Origin: Clostridiales bacterium UBA1380
Lineage (GTDB): Bacteria; Bacillota; Clostridia; Oscillospirales; CAG-272
NCBI GenBank assembly: GCA_002305445.1
Contig: DBRA01000064.1
Location: 1-14,321, forward strand
Length of the DNA: 14,321 bases
Reading direction: 5' to 3'
Shown piece by piece: positions 1 to 7,971 of this stretch. A model generated the notes under the pieces. It was not told the origin of the DNA, made no database searches, and saw nothing but the letters and a program-made list of their open reading frames with translations. How positions within the stretch are numbered: the first letter of the stretch is position 1; each line of letters starts with the position of its first letter. Both the position numbers and the translations under genes were made by a program.

Positions 1-784
1 AAGTCCGTTCTTTTTTTGTAGTCAGCTTATAGCGCCATGTGCCGAAGTAAAACTTCGGCAGGCTCATCATGCGGCCGATGCGCTTCGGCTCCCTGCAGAG
101 CCGGTAAAACCATTCGAGCCCGAGCTTTATGAAGATCTTCGGCGCGCGCTTTGCGATACCGGCGTAGCCGTCGATCGAGCCGCCGAGCGCCATCATGACG
201 CGCACGTTCGGCAGCGATGCTGCGTTGTCGGCGCACCAGCGCTCCTGCGTCGGGAACCCGAGGCACACGATCAGCAGCTTCGCGCCGGATTTGTTGATCT
301 CGTCGACAATCGCGTCGTTTTCGGCGCCTGTCTTCTTAAAGTATCCGTGGTGCGTCCCCGCGACGGTGAGACCCGGGTATTTTTCGGACAGTTTCGCTGC
401 GGCGATCTCCGCGACGGCGGGGGTGTCGCCGCTCGCAGGCTTCCCGCCGAGGAAGTACACGGGAACTTTGTCCTCGGCCGCGTTTTTTATCGCGCGCTCT
501 CCGAGCTCGATGCCGGGAACCTTGCATTTAAGCGGCGTGCCGAGTATGCGCGCGGCTTTAATCACGCCGATGCCGTCCGGTATGACGAGCGCGCCGGAGT
601 TAATAACCGCTCTGTACTCCGCGTCGTCGATGCATAGCTGCACGATCTCGGCGTTAGGTGTGAATACCGCGCCGCAGCCCGACGGAGCGAGCGTCATTTC
701 GCGCACGGCGGCGGCGGCTTCGTCGAGCGTCACGTTGTCGAAGCCGACGCCGCGCACTGTAATTCTGTCTTTCTTATTCGGCAA
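1..784 (-). CDS. tagA: WecG/TagA/CpsF-family (GT26) glycosyltransferase, C-terminus cut by the window edge
   Basis: Translating the minus strand from a TTG at 784 gives 261 codons with no stop before the window ends. Family members transfer N-acetylmannosamine (or a related sugar) from a UDP-sugar to undecaprenyl-PP-GlcNAc at the inner membrane face, an early step in teichoic-acid or secondary-wall-polymer synthesis. The N-terminal signature FTPNAEIV lies near residue 41 and IPDGIGV near residue 68. T42 and D70 match the conserved Thr and the proposed catalytic Asp of the family (T37 and D65 in the studied Thermoanaerobacter enzyme). Later blocks VPGIEL, YFLGGKP, CLGFPTQE and ALGGSIDGYAG are also typical, followed by the basic C-terminal segment WFYRLCREPKRIGR. 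Only a few residues should be missing. The TTG start is preceded by GGAG about 10 bases upstream; no in-frame ATG exists there, and a TGA closes the frame upstream. It sits 28 bases behind the SLH gene, so the two are probably co-transcribed. Family is certain; the exact sugar is inferred. Confidence 0.93.
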   Translation of the reverse strand, partial: MPNKKDRITVRGVGFDNVTLDEAAAAVREMTLAPSGCGAVFTPNAEIVQLCIDDAEYRAVINSGALVIPDGIGVIKAARILGTPLKCKVPGIELGERAIKNAAEDKVPVYFLGGKPASGDTPAVAEIAAAKLSEKYPGLTVAGTHHGYFKKTGAENDAIVDEINKSGAKLLIVCLGFPTQERWCADNAASLPNVRVMMALGGSIDGYAGIAKRAPKIFIKLGLEWFYRLCREPKRIGRMMSLPKFYFGTWRYKLTTKKERT

Positions 785-812
785 TTTCAGTTTTCTCCGA
801 TTTTTGCATAAC

Positions 813-3794
813 TTAATATGTCAGAAGATCCATGCTACGGATGAATATCGCGGCGATCTCCGCGCGCGTGATGTAGCCGAGCGGCCTTATCGTATTGTCC
901 TCGTAACCTGTGATCACACCGTTCGCAACCGTGCTCACAACGTTGTCGTACGCCCAGTCGGCGATGTCGCCTTTATCGCTGAAGGTGAGGTTAGTCATCT
1001 TCGCGGGGAGCAGTCTGCCGAATACTGTCATGACTTCCTGGCGCGTTATCGGCGCGTTCGGCGCAAACGAAATCGTACCGTCGGCGTTTTGGCGGCCGTT
1101 CATCAATCCCGCGGCGGCGGCCGCTCTGACGTACGGCTGCGCCCACGACGCTATCTCGTCCCTGTCCGTGAACGCGAACGAAACGCCCGCGGAGTTCGCG
1201 ATTTTTATATCAAGCACTGTGACGAGCATTTTCGCGAATTCCTGTCGCGTCAGGTTGTTATTCGGGTAGTAGTAGCGCTTTCCGTTTCCATCGACCGATC
1301 CCTCGGCGTAGCCGAGCGCATACATTTCCTCGATGTAATCCTTCGCCCAGCTCGACGAGCTGTCGGCAAAGACAGGCTCTGCCGGCGTATCCGCCGACTT
1401 ATAGGGCGTATAATACAGCGCGATATTGTCGACGTATATTATCTGGTTCGAATACGTGTCTCTGTCCGAGACGATCTTTATCGGAGCGATAATCGACGAC
1501 ACCGAATGGTCTGACGGGAACGGTGCGAACAGAAGCTGCCATCCGCTGTATGTATACTCTTCGCCGACCGGCTTCTTATAGCTTATGTCCTTTGTAGTTC
1601 CGTCGGTCAGCCTTAGCGTCGTACAGAGCTGCGCGTCGTCGTCGCCGAGCCCATACACCCACATCTGCAGTCCGAGCGCCGTATACGGAGCCGGGACGGT
1701 CACCGTGTAGTTGAGCGACGCATAAGAGTTGGCGGGAAGCGTGTATTTGAGCTGCATCGAACCTGTGGAGCGGTAGCCGTGCGTCAGAAACTGCTGATAC
1801 GAGAGCGACGCGCCCAGCCCCATCTTAGGCGTAAACACGCTGAGCGCCTTCGAGTTTTCGAAGTCGTGCTGAACCGATTTCGACGTGTCGACCGTTATCA
1901 CCTCTTCGGTGAAGCCGCCGGTGACCGTCAGCAGCAGCGTCGCGGATTTGCCGCCGCCGGTTATGGTGAGTGTGTAGTCGCCGTTTGCGGCTCCCGAGCC
2001 GACATTCAGCTTTCCGTCGGAACCGATCGAGATATATGTGCTTTCGGGCGAGCAGGTCAGCGTAAACGCTTCGGGCGAGGTGAGAACGTCGACGTTTTTA
2101 TATTCGGCGTCGAATACAAGCTGCTGCGACGAGCCGGCTTTTATCGACAGTCTGGACGATGCGATCGGACTGCCGGTGTTATCGACAGGTGTGACTTTGA
2201 GTGAGGTCAGCGTCGGAGTGACGGTGACGGGCGTCGAGCCGGACAGCGCCGATGCATATGACGAGGCTGTCGCTGTCACGGTGCCGGCTGCAACCGTGTT
2301 GAGCGTTTTCGAGGCGTTAAAGACCGCTCCGGAGAACGTTCCTATGCCGCCTGTCGATGAAAACGTTGCGGCGGAGTCGTCAAGCGTTCTGTTATACTGA
2401 TAATAGACGTCGTAGACGAGCGCGTCGAAGTTGACGGACGAGCCGGCAAGGACGAGCGGCGACGACGGCGACAGGCGGAGAGAGCCCATCGTGTTGGAGG
2501 TATAACCTGTCGAATAGAACACTATCGCCGTCGAAACGGGTGTTTCGGCGCCGCCTGTCGCGTTGTTCCTGACCGCAGCATACTTGTCGCTGCCCGTGCG
2601 TGCCGCGAACGAAACCGCGGAACCTGCCGAAAGCGTTATGGCGTTCGTGCAGCCGTATGCCTGCATGATAGAGATGAGCTCCGCGCGCGTGATGCCGTTC
2701 GCGTCGGTCTTGCCGCCGTCCGCTCCGAAGATGACGACGGAGCCGTTGTAGCGGGTGCCGATCGCAAGGCGCGATGTCGCGGCGGTCGGGTTCGCGGCAG
2801 CCGTCGACGAGGTCGAGCCGTAAACAGGGCTCGTGACGGGTGTGCCGGCGCTTATCAGAACGTCGGTGCCCGTGAACGCGGTCGTCACGGACGCCCATTC
2901 GGTCGCGACGTATGTCTGGAAATACACGATGGCGTCGGCGGTCAGCGTGGAGCCGCTGAATGTAGACGAATAGTATGTGGGAATGACGAGCAGCGCGTAC
3001 CCGGGATAGATCGGCGCGCTTGTCGCCGACGGGCCGCCGGGATACGGGTTGTAGGGGTTAAAAGGGTTGTATGAGCCGGTAGTGCCGACGTTTTTAACGA
3101 CGCCGGTGAATGTGCCCTGCGGCTTTATGACCGAGTTGTCGGTTATCTGTATGTAGTAGAATGTGCACGGGAAATCCATGTTGACGGTTGTGCCGTAATC
3201 GGTTGTGTAAAGGGCGAGGCCGTCATAGTTTGCCTTGGTGTTGAAGTACCTGATTTCGGAATACGCCGCGACACCGCTCGTGCCGAACAGCAGATGGAAG
3301 CCCGGGTCTCCGACGACGGCCGTTCCGTAGGCGTCGAATCCGAGCGCGACCGAGCCGGCCGGCGACGACATGAGCTGTCCGTCGACGATGAAGGGCGCGA
3401 GACCCGACGTGCCGACGGCGGCCAGGACGTCATAATTCTGCGTCGAGCCGCTCCAGACATAGTTCGGCGAGCTCGAATAGATGCTGAGCTTGTTCTTGTC
3501 GATCGTCGTCAGATACGAATCCAGGCCGACATTGCCCGTCGAGAACGTCTTCATCTTGGCAATATCGGACTTTGAGTATTCAATCGCGAACGCGTGCTGA
3601 GGGACGCTCACGCCCCCGTAATACTCGTTGTAATACAGTGCGTCGGAGAGTTTTTCGCTTCTTTCGTACCATACTCCGCCGAGCAGGTTCGATATGTTGT
3701 TGTCTACAGCCGTCACGGTCTGCGCAAACGGCGCAGCAAATACGGTAAGCAGCGATAATATAAATGCGACGGCTTTTCTTAAATGCTTTGACAT
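813..3794 (-). CDS. Secreted SLH-domain protein with a degenerate phosphodiester-glycosidase (NAGPA-like) domain
   Basis: The product is a 993-residue surface protein. Residues 1-29 form a signal peptide (basic start, hydrophobic core, cut likely after TVTA). Residues about 65-430 follow the layout of the NAGPA/DUF2233 phosphodiester-glycosidase family: an LAAV...FIVDGQLMSSPAG block at 124-147, LYTTDYGTT at 195-203, an ATEWASVTTAF block near 297, and SRLAIG...ITRAELISIMQAYGCTNA at 341-385. Where active members carry iNGgFF and NLDGG, this protein has AVGTSG and TLSAG, so catalysis is doubtful. An Asn/Pro/Tyr-rich linker (241-262) interrupts the domain. Two Ig-like (Big-type) regions follow at about 436-526 and 528-626, then a beta-rich, possibly carbohydrate-binding region (635-797). 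Three SLH repeats (about 808-862, 873-930, 936-990) should bind pyruvylated wall polymer. The start has AAAGGAG seven bases upstream. No clear promoter of its own was seen; read-through from the ACP gene is possible. Confidence 0.93.
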   Translation of the reverse strand: MSKHLRKAVAFILSLLTVFAAPFAQTVTAVDNNISNLLGGVWYERSEKLSDALYYNEYYGGVSVPQHAFAIEYSKSDIAKMKTFSTGNVGLDSYLTTIDKNKLSIYSSSPNYVWSGSTQNYDVLAAVGTSGLAPFIVDGQLMSSPAGSVALGFDAYGTAVVGDPGFHLLFGTSGVAAYSEIRYFNTKANYDGLALYTTDYGTTVNMDFPCTFYYIQITDNSVIKPQGTFTGVVKNVGTTGSYNPFNPYNPYPGGPSATSAPIYPGYALLVIPTYYSSTFSGSTLTADAIVYFQTYVATEWASVTTAFTGTDVLISAGTPVTSPVYGSTSSTAAANPTAATSRLAIGTRYNGSVVIFGADGGKTDANGITRAELISIMQAYGCTNAITLSAGSAVSFAARTGSDKYAAVRNNATGGAETPVSTAIVFYSTGYTSNTMGSLRLSPSSPLVLAGSSVNFDALVYDVYYQYNRTLDDSAATFSSTGGIGTFSGAVFNASKTLNTVAAGTVTATASSYASALSGSTPVTVTPTLTSLKVTPVDNTGSPIASSRLSIKAGSSQQLVFDAEYKNVDVLTSPEAFTLTCSPESTYISIGSDGKLNVGSGAANGDYTLTITGGGKSATLLLTVTGGFTEEVITVDTSKSVQHDFENSKALSVFTPKMGLGASLSYQQFLTHGYRSTGSMQLKYTLPANSYASLNYTVTVPAPYTALGLQMWVYGLGDDDAQLCTTLRLTDGTTKDISYKKPVGEEYTYSGWQLLFAPFPSDHSVSSIIAPIKIVSDRDTYSNQIIYVDNIALYYTPYKSADTPAEPVFADSSSSWAKDYIEEMYALGYAEGSVDGNGKRYYYPNNNLTRQEFAKMLVTVLDIKIANSAGVSFAFTDRDEIASWAQPYVRAAAAAGLMNGRQNADGTISFAPNAPITRQEVMTVFGRLLPAKMTNLTFSDKGDIADWAYDNVVSTVANGVITGYEDNTIRPLGYITRAEIAAIFIRSMDLLTY

Positions 3795-3862
3795 TTTTTA
3801 TCTCCTTTGCTTCCTTGCTATGCAGCGCTCGCACAAGTAAAGCTCTGCATTATTTTAAAGAC

Positions 3863-3898
3863 GGCGCATGACCCCGCATTTATACAGTGTCATGCGCC
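3863..3898 (-). terminator. Hairpin after the acyl carrier protein gene
   Basis: A perfect 10-base inverted repeat (GGCGCATGAC with GTCATGCGCC) encloses a 16-base loop, 16 bases beyond the ACP stop. On the minus strand it is followed by a short, interrupted U-rich stretch (TCTTTAAAATA), so it may terminate only partly and let some transcripts run into the SLH gene. On the plus strand it is followed by a T-rich stretch, but no plus-strand gene ends here. Confidence 0.6.
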
Positions 3899-3913
3899 CT
3901 CGCGCTTTCTTTT

Positions 3914-4141
3914 TTACGCGGCGTTCTTTTCGAGATACGCCACAACGTCACCGACTGATATGAACTTCTGAATGTCCTCGTCCTTTATTTCAACGCCGAA
4001 CTTTTCTTCGCAGAGCAGTATGAGGTCGGCGAGTTCGAGCGAATTTATTCCGAGGTCGTTCACGAGCTCGGCGGTCGGCGTAATATCATTCGCTTTGACG
4101 GAAAGTTCGTCTACGAGCAGCTGTTTTACTTTTTCAAACAT
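3914..4141 (-). CDS. Acyl carrier protein
   Basis: The product is 75 residues, the usual ACP length, acidic and mostly helical. The phosphopantetheine attachment site is S34 within DLGINSLELADL, placed at the start of helix II as in all ACPs. The residue before the Ser is Asn rather than the usual Asp of the DSL motif. A holo-ACP carries acyl groups as thioesters in the cytoplasm. It lies 43 bases behind the AMP-forming ligase on the same strand, so the ligase probably loads this ACP. This is inferred from the pairing; a fatty-acid-synthase ACP would normally sit with fab genes, and none are here. The only good purine-rich site, GGGGGA, lies about 13 bases before the ATG, longer than usual. 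A TATAAT at 4167-4172 could be the -10 of a weak internal promoter, but no good -35 goes with it. Some members of this family carry D-alanine or amino acids instead of fatty acids. Confidence 0.93.
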   Translation of the reverse strand: MFEKVKQLLVDELSVKANDITPTAELVNDLGINSLELADLILLCEEKFGVEIKDEDIQKFISVGDVVAYLEKNAA

Positions 4142-4184
4142 GGTTAATCGGTATTCCCCCTGATAGATTATAAATTAATTCGCG

Positions 4185-5900
4185 TCAGCGGATAAGAAAG
4201 CGCTTTATTTTCTTGGACGCGTTCTTTTCGAACTCGGTATCGCGAAGCTCGACGCTGTTTATATGCTTGTACGGCGGCAGGTCGCGGTTGACGGCGTTGA
4301 CGTCCTCCTTCAAGCGGGTGAGTATCTCGTCGCTTGACATGCCCTTGTTTTCCTCCCAGTCGGGATCCGGATAAGCGATCAGCGTGAGCACCGGCTCGCC
4401 CTTATGGTTGGGCCGGCCGATGACGACGAGTTCCTTTATATAGTTGAGCTTGAAATGGCTCTCGAGCTCTTCGGGATAAATATTCTTGCCGTTCGAGAGA
4501 ATTATGACGTTCTTCTTTCGGCCCGTTATATATATATAATTATCCCGATCGATGTGTCCTATGTCTCCTGTGCGGAAAAATCCGTCCTCGGTAAAGACCG
4601 CCGCGGTCGCCTCCGGGTTGTTGTAATAACCCATCATGACGTTGTCGCCTTTGACGAGTATCTCGCCCTCTGTGTCGCCCTCGATCGGATCGATTTTGAC
4701 CTGCACTCCCTCGCACGGCTGTCCGGCCGACTCGAAGTTGACGGCGCCAGCGCGGTTGACCGCGACGAGCGGAGAGCACTCGGTTATGCCGTAACCCTCG
4801 AACACATCGATGCCCATGCTGTAGAAGTCCTTGATTATCTTGGGGTCAAGCGGCGCGCCGCCGACGACGATGTTTCTCAGCCGTCCGCCGAATTCCTTCT
4901 TTATTTCTTTAAAGAAGGTTTCGCGCAGGTCGATGCCGACCTTTAAAAGCGCGTCCGAGACCGCCATCACCGTGCGCACCTTTTTCTCAAGCCCTCTCTT
5001 GCGAATGCCCTCCCAGATTTTCTTATAGAAGGTCTCGCAGAAAAGCGGGACGAGAACGAGCGTGTCCGGCTTCGCCTCGTTTATGTTGCGCATGAAATGA
5101 CGGAGGTTGTCGTTGATATAAATATGCGAACCGAGGTTGATTATGCCGTGCTGCGCGCATGTCAGCTCGTATGTGTGGTGTACCGGCAGAACCGACAGAT
5201 ACACCTGTCGCGAATCGAACGACATCGACTGATCCGAGCAGTTTGTCGCCGCGGTGAAGTTGCGCTGGTTCAGCATAACGCCCTTCGACGTTCCGGTCGT
5301 GCCGGACGTGAACAGAATCGCCGCCAGCTTCTCCATATCGATCGGGCGCGTGAGGAAGTTGTTGTTCCCTTTAGCCCTCTCCTCGGCCCCCATTTTGACG
5401 AGCGCGCTCATGCTGATGACTTTTCCGGGTGCGAGCGACGAATCCTCGCCCTCGTCGTCTATGGCGATGAAGTGCTTGATCTTCGGCAGCTTATCCGTCA
5501 TGGCGGTAAATTTTTTGTTGAACTTGCCGGTGTAGATGACGTTTGTGCAGTCCGCGATATTCATGAACCCGACGGCTTCCTCGAGCTGAAGATCGCGGTC
5601 GAGCGGGACGATGATGCCTCCCGAATTTATGACGGCTTCGAAGCCTACCATCCAGTACGGGTGCGTATCTCCGATTATCGCGAAGCGTTCGCCGACGATT
5701 CCGAGCGCCTCGAGCGCCGTTCCGACGTCGCAGACACGTTCGAAGTATTCGCGGTATGACATGTCGACCCATTTGTCGCCGACTTTATAAGTATATACCG
5801 GGTTCGATTCGAAACGGTCAGCGGCGCTTTGCAACAGCTCGCGCAGATTTTCTATCACGTGCGGTTTCGGAGCGCCTTTTAATCTGTTATATGTTTTCAT
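4185..5900 (-). CDS. AMP-forming fatty-acyl ligase (acyl-CoA/acyl-ACP synthetase, FAA1-like)
   Basis: The product is a 571-residue member of the ANL adenylating superfamily. It activates a carboxylic acid with ATP to an acyl-adenylate and passes it to a thiol, either CoA or, given the neighbour, the phosphopantetheine of the ACP. Core motifs are present in order: the P-loop FTSGTTGTSKG at 197-207, VVGGAPLD at 345-352, GYGITECSP at 369-377, RTGDIGHID at 443-451, GRKKNVIILSNGKNIYPEELE from 460, and the C-terminal NASKKIKR at 560-567 that carries the catalytic Lys. There is no signal peptide or membrane helix, so the protein is cytoplasmic. It is the first gene of the ligase-ACP operon and has a consensus promoter at 5988-6016. 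The ribosome site is weak (GGTG seven bases before the ATG). Long-chain fatty acid is the likeliest substrate by similarity to FAA1-type enzymes, but aryl acids cannot be excluded. Confidence 0.92.
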   Translation of the reverse strand: MKTYNRLKGAPKPHVIENLRELLQSAADRFESNPVYTYKVGDKWVDMSYREYFERVCDVGTALEALGIVGERFAIIGDTHPYWMVGFEAVINSGGIIVPLDRDLQLEEAVGFMNIADCTNVIYTGKFNKKFTAMTDKLPKIKHFIAIDDEGEDSSLAPGKVISMSALVKMGAEERAKGNNNFLTRPIDMEKLAAILFTSGTTGTSKGVMLNQRNFTAATNCSDQSMSFDSRQVYLSVLPVHHTYELTCAQHGIINLGSHIYINDNLRHFMRNINEAKPDTLVLVPLFCETFYKKIWEGIRKRGLEKKVRTVMAVSDALLKVGIDLRETFFKEIKKEFGGRLRNIVVGGAPLDPKIIKDFYSMGIDVFEGYGITECSPLVAVNRAGAVNFESAGQPCEGVQVKIDPIEGDTEGEILVKGDNVMMGYYNNPEATAAVFTEDGFFRTGDIGHIDRDNYIYITGRKKNVIILSNGKNIYPEELESHFKLNYIKELVVIGRPNHKGEPVLTLIAYPDPDWEENKGMSSDEILTRLKEDVNAVNRDLPPYKHINSVELRDTEFEKNASKKIKRFLIR

Positions 5901-5987
5901 CAGCAGGCACCGTATAAGATTACGGCGGAAACCTCCGTTATATTACGTTATCGCGCTACCTTATTATGATTATGCATTCTTTCATAA

Positions 5988-6016
5988 ATTATAATTCTTT
6001 TTACAAGCCGTGTCAA
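5988..6016 (-). promoter_or_regulatory. Consensus sigma-A promoter of the ligase-ACP operon
   Basis: Read on the minus strand, TTGACA (6011-6016) and TATAAT (5988-5993) are separated by exactly 17 bases, matching the consensus at all 12 positions. Transcription should begin near 5981, leaving a leader of about 80 bases before the ligase ATG. That leader holds a short imperfect hairpin around the CGGAGGTTTCCGCCG stretch. Confidence 0.85.
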
Positions 6017-6045
6017 TAGATATCTTGTAAAGCGGTGTCTATTGA
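6001..6045. repeat. Two interleaved inverted repeats over the ligase promoter
   Basis: TTACAAG (6001-6007) pairs with CTTGTAA (6024-6030), and TCAATAGA (6013-6020) pairs with TCTATTGA (6038-6045), so the arms alternate A-B-A'-B'. The first arm lies in the -10/-35 spacer and the second covers most of the -35 box. This placement suits a repressor or activator site. The repeats are upstream of the expected transcription start, so they would act as DNA rather than as RNA. No regulator gene is adjacent and the regulator is unknown. Confidence 0.6.
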
Positions 6046-6124
6046 TGTCTTATTATATTAACGCGCATATTTTTTATAATTAATACGCGCGTCGAAAGCA
6101 AACAGGGATCTGCGGAATAAATAT

Positions 6125-7957
6125 TCAGTCTTTTATCTTAAAATATGTGTGATACGCGCAGTTGTGCGCGGCGAACATCGGGATAAAGAGCCGTCCGTCG
6201 CCGGACAGAGCGAACGCGCCGGCTTCGGTATTTATCTCCGACTCAAACCGCGTTCCGCGCGGCAGCGTCTGCCAATCCTGGCCGTCCGGACACTTGCTTA
6301 CCATGACGAACGGGCCGTACATCACGCAGGCGACATCCGAACCATCGAGCCTGTCGGGCGTGAACTCGAAGCGCGCTTCGTAATCGAACGTAACGCTAAC
6401 GGCAGTCGTTCCGTTTCCGCCGTGCGTTATGACGGCGTAGCCGTCATCAACGGGCGCCGGCGTGCCGTTATACGACGCGCGGTAGTTTTTCGCCCATCCC
6501 GGCACGCGCAGAAGAAGGCGGCACGGCTCACCGCTTACCGTTATCCTCGCGCCCGGCAGCGGGAAGCGCGACTCGACTCTTATATCGTTCGCGCCGTCGC
6601 TCATGTGCGCGCCGACATACAGGTTGAGCTTAATATCAGCGCCGTCGCGGTAGAAGATGTTTTCGCCGTATTTGACGTGGTTCTCCATTCCCGTGCCGTG
6701 GCAGCAGGTGAACGAACGGAAGTCGTCGCTGTACTGCTTCCTCGCGCCGGGGCCGATCGGCAGCATGTACGTCACGGCGTTGTGCGCGTTGCGGCGGACG
6801 CGCGGGTTCTGCGACGCGGCGATCTGGTTATACAGAGCGCGCTCGTAATAATCGATATACTCCGCGCGCTGCTCGCGCTCATACAGGCGCGCCGTCAGCT
6901 TCAGCATGTTGTAGGCGCAGCAGGTCTCGCAGTTGTGGTCGGCGTCGATGTTTGCGGCGAGCGAGCCCGGCTCGGTAAAGCGTTCACCGCGGCCGACGCC
7001 GCCTATCGCGTACATGTAATTTTCCGTGACGGTGCGCCAGAAAGCGCGCGCGGCGTCGAGATAGTGCCCCTCCCCCGTCGCGGCGTATTCGAGCGCCGCG
7101 CCGACGAGCTGCGGTATATGCTGATTGGCGTGCAGATGCGCGATGACCCGCGCCGCCCTGTCGGACGTTTCGTCCTTCGCCGACTCCGCAAGCGACGGGA
7201 AGATGTTCGCATTGTCGAACAGCTTTGCGCCGCGCGCGTACTCTCCGTCGCCGGTGATGATCGCAAGGCGCGCAAGCGACTCGTTCATGCCGCCGTATTC
7301 GCCCGCTATGTACATCGACCACATCTTCGCGCGCATCTCGTCCGGCAGCGGTGCGAGGCGGCGGCACACCCACGATGCTATGCCGCGCGCGGCGTCGAGC
7401 GCTTCGTCGATGCCCACACGCTCATATGCGTCGATGAAGCCGGCGAGTATCTTATGCAGCGTGTAATACGGCGCCCAAATCTTCGCGTACGGCGTAAATT
7501 TCTCGAGCAGCGCGAACTGGTCTGGCGAATAAGCGGACAAAAAGCCCTCGCCCCATGTCGACGGGTCTCGGCTCCACTTTGCCTGATCCGCGTCCTCGGG
7601 CGTGCACGCTGTCGTGAACGCGGCGGGGTCGCCGCGGGACATGAGCTGCAGCGCGCGAAGCTCATGCACCATGTAGCGCAGCTTCGCTTCGAGCGCCTTG
7701 TCGCGCTCCGTCTGCACCGCAATCGCGAGCGCGGACATGAAGTGGCCCGTCGAGTGGCCGCGGAGCAGTCCGTTAGGCGCATCCCAGCCTCCGGGCGCGT
7801 CTTTTTCGCGGACGGGAACCCCGAACGCGGCGCGGAAGTTATACAGCATCATGTCGGCGTCGAGCAGGCGCAGATACGCGAGATCACGGTCGCGGTTGGC
7901 GGCGAAAAGGCCGCCCTCGATGTGAACATACTCAGGGCTTACGAATCCGTTTTTCAT
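6125..7957 (-). CDS. GH127 (DUF1680) beta-L-arabinofuranosidase-type glycoside hydrolase
   Basis: The product has 610 residues, typical of family GH127, whose studied member HypBA1 removes beta-L-arabinofuranose from short arabinosides. Family blocks are clear: GGWDAPNGLLRGHSTGHFMSA at 57-76, APYYTLHKILAG at 162-173, CETCCAYNMLKL at 343-354 and SFTCCHGTGMENH at 415-427. E344, C346, C418 and C419 line up with HypBA1 E338, C340, C417 (nucleophile) and C418, which form its zinc-thiolate site. No signal peptide is seen, so it should act in the cytoplasm on imported oligosaccharides. An upstream in-frame ATG at 7972 overlaps the SGNH stop codon (TAATG), giving 615 residues. I prefer 7957 because AAGGGGAG lies four bases before it and inside the longer version. 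It is the second gene of an operon with the SGNH esterase. Other beta-L-linked substrates are possible. Confidence 0.92.
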   Translation of the reverse strand: MKNGFVSPEYVHIEGGLFAANRDRDLAYLRLLDADMMLYNFRAAFGVPVREKDAPGGWDAPNGLLRGHSTGHFMSALAIAVQTERDKALEAKLRYMVHELRALQLMSRGDPAAFTTACTPEDADQAKWSRDPSTWGEGFLSAYSPDQFALLEKFTPYAKIWAPYYTLHKILAGFIDAYERVGIDEALDAARGIASWVCRRLAPLPDEMRAKMWSMYIAGEYGGMNESLARLAIITGDGEYARGAKLFDNANIFPSLAESAKDETSDRAARVIAHLHANQHIPQLVGAALEYAATGEGHYLDAARAFWRTVTENYMYAIGGVGRGERFTEPGSLAANIDADHNCETCCAYNMLKLTARLYEREQRAEYIDYYERALYNQIAASQNPRVRRNAHNAVTYMLPIGPGARKQYSDDFRSFTCCHGTGMENHVKYGENIFYRDGADIKLNLYVGAHMSDGANDIRVESRFPLPGARITVSGEPCRLLLRVPGWAKNYRASYNGTPAPVDDGYAVITHGGNGTTAVSVTFDYEARFEFTPDRLDGSDVACVMYGPFVMVSKCPDGQDWQTLPRGTRFESEINTEAGAFALSGDGRLFIPMFAAHNCAYHTYFKIKD

Positions 7958-7971
7958 ACTGCTCCCCTTCA

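Noticed and set aside
195..1514. Open frame of 439 codons on the plus strand opposite tagA and the SLH gene
   Set aside because: It spans two genuine minus-strand genes, has no ribosome site, and its product has no recognisable motif.
3580..3834. Small frame overlapping the SLH start region
   Set aside because: It is a shadow on the same strand as the SLH gene and begins upstream of its ribosome site without one of its own.
6061..6092. Possible terminator after GH127 (ACGCGC with GCGCGT)
   Set aside because: The stem is only six bases with a 20-base AT-rich loop and no proper T-run on the minus strand.
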